Shown: in pieces, positions 5,501-8,254 of the stretch
Layout of the letters: the number at the start of each line of letters is the position of its first letter
Position numbering within the stretch: position 1 is the first letter of the stretch
Assembly (NCBI GenBank): GCA_900554845.1
Contig: USIY01000086.1
Coordinates: 1 to 8,254, forward strand
From: an uncultured Bacteroidales bacterium
GTDB lineage: Bacteria; Bacteroidota; Bacteroidia; Bacteroidales; Muribaculaceae
Reading direction: 5' to 3'
DNA length: 8,254 nucleotides
Notes under the pieces: model-generated
The model's database searches: none
What the model was told of the DNA's origin: nothing
The model's input: the letters and a program-made list of their open reading frames with translations, nothing else
Position numbers and translations under genes: made by a program

Positions 5501-8254
5501 TAGCGAACAAAAAATATTTAATAAGATTACTGGCCAGGGATGTCAACGGAGATTATATCAGTCCAGCGGATCCCACCGATATCGACGGCACGCAAAACAA
5601 GGATTACCGACTTGTTTACCGCGAGTTCATCATTGAATTCGTAGACACCAAAAAGGCTTTTTATGCAACGGAAGCCACAATGGAGGAAGACATTTATAAA
5701 AATGGAGAGAACAGCGGTTATTGGGCAGGACAGGAAGAAGCGCTTGACAATAAATGCGGCGCGCCGATCTCAAAGATCGATTTCGATGAATATATGGTCT
5801 TGACGGGTAATTCCACAACTGGACAACAACCCAATATGGACTATCTTTATCATCGATCCGAGAACTGTAACGGTTCACAAATTTACGACGGTTACTATGG
5901 CTTAAGATGGCCGTTGCCCCGAACCATGTGTAATTATGGCTTTACTTACGGGAAGATTCACAACTATAATCTTTACCGTGTGTCACAGCACAGTTCCCAG
6001 ACAGACTGGAATGCGAATGTAAGCGGTCATAAGAACGAGGGTTACGATGATGGTCTGTTTGACCGCCATTTCTATGACCTGTTTACCGCCTATAAGAAAG
6101 ATCAGGCCAAACCGGAGGCTGAAAGAAAGGGTCTTACGCCTCCCAAGACTCCCGACGACTGCGGCTTTTTCTACTACATTAATGCCGCGTCCGACCCCGG
6201 TGTGAGCGCACGCCTTAATGTCGGCAAGCTATGTAACGGTGCAAATCTGTTCATATCCGCATGGGTGGCGGAATTTTCAAATTCGAGTGAAAAAGCCAAT
6301 GTATCATTCAATCTCGTAGCTGTCACTAAAGACGACACGCGCACGAAAGTCCATTCGTTTATAACCGGTCCGACAGTCGGCGGCCAGGACAGCTATTGGT
6401 ATAAAGTCTATTATGACTTCACACCTGATTTCAGTCTTTTGGGCATAGCCCCCGCCGACATCGATCACTATGAAATCGAACTTGACAATAACTGCGCGAG
6501 TTCAGAGGGCGCTGACTATGCCATCGACGATATCCGTGTATATATGATCGGAGCCGATGTCAAGGCAGAGCAGTTGAACTTCCCCTGCGACGACAAGGAC
6601 AAAGTAGTGGACATGAAAGTCTACACTCCGTACAGGAATTTATTGTCGCTCTCAGCCTTGGATCCAGCCGAAGACTCCGCCGACGGCACTGATTTCGATG
6701 TATATTATACCATACTTGACCGCGCTATTTATGATAATGAAATAGCAAACGACGCCAAAGATCTACAAAGCGCATACAATAAAGCCGTCATAAGAGGATG
6801 TTATGGTATTGACGGCACTCCAACGGATTCCGACGCCACTTATGGAAAGATTACCGCCAACACATTCTATGGCAATATGCCTGAGTACACCGAAAGTTTG
6901 TACACGGCCATGCGTTATAATGCAGAGGGATATGATGTGGATTATCTTGCGTTCAACTGCAAGGTGCAGTCCGACCAACTCCGTGTGGGCAAGGATTATA
7001 TAATCGCAGTGTTCACCGACGGACTGGTTCACGACGACGGGTGGGTGCCCGAGGCCGCGGACTTCAAGCTCAGCGACGAGTGCTCGTCACGTTGCGTCGT
7101 GACAATCCAGGGCTCCAAGAAGATCAAGATCGACGGAGTGATGTCGTCGGAGGACGCAAGCCGCGAATGTTGCGAGAACCAGACACCGATGGTGCAGATA
7201 GACATCCAGGGTTATCTGCAGAACAGCGACGGCGACAAGATAGGCGATCAGATCGACGCCATGAAGAACGCTTGCTTCGACTGGTATCAGGGCCCGAGCG
7301 GCGACTTCTACTCCGCGACCGACGAAACCGGAGCATTGTATCTCTGGGAGGTCCTCGCCACATTCCGCAACGAGTATCCCTCGGCCGTGACCGCCGACAT
7401 GCCGCTGACCGCGGATTACACCGAGGCCATGCGAAAATACCTCTATGAGGCCACCACCGGAGTGGACGGCAAGCGTCCGCTGCTACTGCTGCATCAGCGC
7501 AGCTACATATTCCCGCCGGCAGTGCTCCCCGAGGATATGGACGAGTACACAATGTACGTCACCGCCATCCCCTGCGACAACCAGTTCAACACCGAGGACT
7601 ACATTATCTGCAACTCCCCCGTCGAAGTGCCGATGCACGTACACCGCCACGCCCCGGCGATGAAGAACGGTCTGGCGATAGAATATCCTGAATATATGGA
7701 CGACGTTCCCATTCGTATCGGACTCAAGCAACTCCGCGCCGCAAGCGCCGATGTGGACTACGACGATGTGAACGTGAAGGATTTCGAATACAAAGGCGTG
7801 ACTCTCGACTGCCCGATCCGTTATGTGGACAGCACGATCGAGGGTGTCGAGGGCATGACCATCTTCAATACCTCCGAGATTGTGAACGGCACGGAGAATA
7901 CGGTCTATGACCGCTCCGTTTACCTCTCGGAGACCAACGACCCGGAATACCTCAAGTCCGAGGCGCTGAGCGCCGGCACGCATGTGGACGGCGAGGATGA
8001 CGAGGAGGGTATGCTCCGCATCGGATATGTGGCCAGGCTCGACGCCGAGACTCATGACAGCCCCTCGGCGCAGTCAAAGAACATGGCTTATATGGTGTTC
8101 GACAAAAAGTTCAACTTCAAGGAGGGCTACTACTACCGCATGAAGTTCCGCTACAGCGAGATTCCGCTGGAGGATCCCGACTACATACCACCCTGCATGG
8201 GCGAGCAGGTGGTGACTCTCAAGGTGGTGCCCGAATACATGATGTGGACCGCAG
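2530..8254 (+). CDS. Giant secreted multidomain surface protein (probable adhesin), 3' end beyond the window
   Basis: One frame runs without a stop from ATG 2530 to the right edge: 1,908 complete codons plus one base. An in-frame TGA at 2521 makes ATG 2530 the first possible start. Residues 1-26 form a signal peptidase I type signal (Lys2, long hydrophobic core, VAA before Glu27) with no lipobox. In order come a discoidin-like domain (about 28-203), an unrecognised stretch (204-448), a GLUG-like beta-helix (449-695), another unrecognised stretch (696-1082) that is rich in Tyr and Gly, a jelly-roll-like domain (1083-1341) and a C-terminal part with 11 of its 29 visible cysteines. There is no catalytic motif I recognise and no von Willebrand A MIDAS motif. 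By family knowledge, giant Bacteroidota proteins of this build are usually exported by the type IX system and end in a sorting domain; that end would be outside the window. A role in adhesion or glycan binding is inferred from the domains. The middle of the gene is markedly AT-richer than both ends. Confidence 0.93.
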   Translation, partial: MKFILHALPLLSTILLPLTAALPVAAERVALINDAAQLSTNTGVNIGTALTDDNGTTSWQTPDAVGASDAGNPRGLHYIQVKLNEPLTLAYDEDIIVYMQRANNKTMQPTAMEIMVSSDGIAWETFVDVQTAKTYQKDPSLDNPSTHVYFTYRGPNTKEYSTRIHTTKTFQYLRFIVKANNSKTLVSGSDMIRRMDLAEFQVIKLGRSDTYSENQIDRFRLISDYYHDGTPHTGENGKEYYEYEDFTFENTRGIFDERLRGTKDLPEDWLDDWEACWDADGIWKKDKLKLHNAGIEMPKYSFITHEEDPLIEPGQKRQRTHVIEHELLAIPGDAIALYPYFTLYDESYPHKYEENFVHWYDYRTGGNLIDPYSGKRMLDFLIDPSKIFFNNDHGYFGGVGARNPMNEVSYGIPRLAKEGESDEIKIGSVEEYLNFVREANNGYSPIKRNVILTADLDFAGVEYKDPKSIVLGSSDNTPFMGVFDGHGHTIKNLKINCPQSPAIGFIGYLAGTLQNITFDSSCEFTGRHEVGIVGEAYSNQWDANKQADSYITNVVSYATVIATNKSDDTREWPVIWGSRVAGGILGGQSTNTTADSYKAVTISNCATLGSVISQYKPQWETVKYYPAGQLVGYAQNMNINNCWSTATLQCMVEDPESQNPYAPEYILSDDPSPNFYIKPEYGKIKIDNCFSSYGANELNTVSPENWEDIPVGEPITYLGSTWIMGETGPVNEYAPVDSGLRPSTAPQDIDKGNINGAYATFFFPRSPYRANGIHASLPFVDKDGNVLKVKNADGTERDADEYTIAADFSVSFDYTKSIDYNTKTILEPELVYRHIFHIKDGRKFAEDFSGSVAKNREYTTKHRRVITARAGVDFQVRLDAPIPTDPKNGARSRYYYKISETDYRRICGVGFEIYDISGGTDQPECILKYRDGNQTQIESWTEYAQYFSLGKGFKGQGKREIDGITYYACGGFGAEQVNYNRFLCIGQGGAVANKKYLIRLLARDVNGDYISPADPTDIDGTQNKDYRLVYREFIIEFVDTKKAFYATEATMEEDIYKNGENSGYWAGQEEALDNKCGAPISKIDFDEYMVLTGNSTTGQQPNMDYLYHRSENCNGSQIYDGYYGLRWPLPRTMCNYGFTYGKIHNYNLYRVSQHSSQTDWNANVSGHKNEGYDDGLFDRHFYDLFTAYKKDQAKPEAERKGLTPPKTPDDCGFFYYINAASDPGVSARLNVGKLCNGANLFISAWVAEFSNSSEKANVSFNLVAVTKDDTRTKVHSFITGPTVGGQDSYWYKVYYDFTPDFSLLGIAPADIDHYEIELDNNCASSEGADYAIDDIRVYMIGADVKAEQLNFPCDDKDKVVDMKVYTPYRNLLSLSALDPAEDSADGTDFDVYYTILDRAIYDNEIANDAKDLQSAYNKAVIRGCYGIDGTPTDSDATYGKITANTFYGNMPEYTESLYTAMRYNAEGYDVDYLAFNCKVQSDQLRVGKDYIIAVFTDGLVHDDGWVPEAADFKLSDECSSRCVVTIQGSKKIKIDGVMSSEDASRECCENQTPMVQIDIQGYLQNSDGDKIGDQIDAMKNACFDWYQGPSGDFYSATDETGALYLWEVLATFRNEYPSAVTADMPLTADYTEAMRKYLYEATTGVDGKRPLLLLHQRSYIFPPAVLPEDMDEYTMYVTAIPCDNQFNTEDYIICNSPVEVPMHVHRHAPAMKNGLAIEYPEYMDDVPIRIGLKQLRAASADVDYDDVNVKDFEYKGVTLDCPIRYVDSTIEGVEGMTIFNTSEIVNGTENTVYDRSVYLSETNDPEYLKSEALSAGTHVDGEDDEEGMLRIGYVARLDAETHDSPSAQSKNMAYMVFDKKFNFKEGYYYRMKFRYSEIPLEDPDYIPPCMGEQVVTLKVVPEYMMWTA
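2611..3138 (+). other. Discoidin-like (F5/8 type C, galactose-binding fold) domain, residues about 28-203 of the giant protein
   Basis: Marks in order are a Trp59 that follows a Thr/Asp-rich loop, strand YIQVKL at residues 78-83, the DED-IIVY strand at 92-98, QR at 100-101, the SSDGIAW turn at 117-123, strand YLRFIV at 172-177 and the closing DLAEFQV at 196-202. This order of W, IQV-L, SDG-W, YLRF and EFQV is typical of discoidin-like domains, which bind glycans or other ligands with loops at one end of a beta-barrel. The ligand cannot be read from the sequence. The domain follows the signal peptide directly, so it would be at the exposed N-terminal end. Confidence 0.65.
3874..4614 (+). other. 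GLUG-like right-handed beta-helix region, residues about 449-695 of the giant protein
   Basis: An entry strand NVILTADLDF (449-458) and the cap FMGVFDGHGHTIKNL (479-493) are typical of the beginning of such helices. Gly-rich rungs follow: AIGFIGYLAG near 502, EVGIVGEAY near 529, AGGILGGQ near 581 and AGQLVGYAQ near 627. They alternate with Asn-Cys type rungs ITNVVSYATV (551), ISNCATLGSV (602), INNCWSTATL (639) and IDNCFSSYGA (686). Asn in the same place of each rung suggests an inner asparagine ladder. GLUG-type helices occur in bacterial surface adhesins, where they act as extended binding stalks. The rungs are irregular, so the exact number is uncertain. Confidence 0.65.
5776..6552 (+). other. 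Jelly-roll (MAM/CBM-like) domain, residues about 1083-1341 of the giant protein
   Basis: The region starts with FDEYMVLTG and has GFFYYINAASDPG at 1212, LCNGANLFISAWVAEF at 1234 and the closing strand YAIDDIRVYMI at 1330-1340. The closing Ala-Ile-Asp-Asp-Ile pattern is a frequent last strand of bacterial jelly-roll domains related to carbohydrate-binding and MAM folds, in which the Asp pair helps hold a structural calcium. Binding of a glycan is therefore plausible but not shown. The left border is approximate. Confidence 0.5.
6553..8254 (+). other. C-terminal part of the giant protein in the window, unrecognised, with one calcium-loop-like motif
   Basis: Residues 1342-1908 match no family I can name. 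They probably form a string of Ig-like or other beta-sandwich modules: alternating strands separated by Pro/Gly/Asp turns, for example TMYVTAIPCDNQF near 1676 and YYRMKFRYSEIP near 1869. NSDGDKIGDQID at 1565-1576 resembles a thrombospondin type 3 calcium loop. Cysteines cluster at 1518, 1522, 1547, 1548 and 1582. From about base 7000 the DNA becomes strongly GC-rich at third codon positions, unlike the preceding domains. Confidence 0.4.

Noticed and set aside
3211..6829. Recurring GACGGCAC sequence in the giant gene
   Set aside because: The copies encode Asp-Gly-Thr turns in the same frame and have different flanks, so they reflect protein turns and not a DNA repeat.
7041..7448. Open frame of 135 codons on the + strand
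   Set aside because: The extremely Arg-rich translation in a different frame of the giant gene is not protein-like.
7124..7552. Open frame of 142 codons on the - strand
   Set aside because: The Arg/Ser-rich translation is typical of a shadow of a GC-rich gene.
7483..8055. Open frame of 190 codons on the - strand
   Set aside because: It is antisense to the GC-rich end of the giant gene. Third positions rich in G and C suppress stops on the opposite strand, and its Val/His-rich translation resembles no protein.

Overview
The window reads as accessory, surface-related DNA from a Bacteroidota genome, most likely order Bacteroidales. Its GC content (roughly 50-55% in the fimbrial genes) and giant surface protein would suit a gut Muribaculaceae-like bacterium, but the family is inference. 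Supporting signs are two type V (FimA/Mfa1-type) fimbrillin-fold proteins, a lipoprotein signal with acidic residues after the cysteine, A/T-rich start regions without a classical Shine-Dalgarno, and a very large secreted protein of the kind these bacteria export through the type IX secretion system. All genes lie on the + strand. No RNA gene, insertion sequence, integrase or CRISPR array was seen, and no gene-free stretch exceeds 132 bases.

Layout: 1-1038 is the 3' end of an Mfa1-family fimbrial subunit gene whose start lies before the window. After 30 bases comes 1069-2397, a complete fimbrillin-like lipoprotein of 442 residues with an extra C-terminal domain. The two look like one transcription unit. 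The gap 2398-2529 holds a strong hairpin with a T-rich tail (2411-2451), read as a terminator, and a second weaker hairpin (2463-2497). From 2530 to the right edge runs one uninterrupted frame of at least 1,908 codons. It has a signal peptide, a discoidin-like (F5/8 type C) domain, a GLUG-like beta-helix, a jelly-roll-like domain and a cysteine-containing C-terminal part that is cut off by the window.

How they may work together: the first two genes would supply shaft, anchor or tip pieces of a type V pilus on the outer membrane. The giant protein is probably a secreted cell-surface adhesin or glycan-binding protein. It sits where P. gingivalis keeps large accessory tip proteins such as Mfa5, but no von Willebrand A motif is visible and the terminator argues for separate transcription, so a role on the pilus is only a hypothesis.

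The most striking sequence signal is a compositional mosaic inside the giant gene. Both ends are GC-rich (about 57-72% in sampled 60-base lines), while the core from about 2940 to 6960 is much lower (28-48% in sampled lines), with correspondingly low GC at third codon positions and a steep step at each side.
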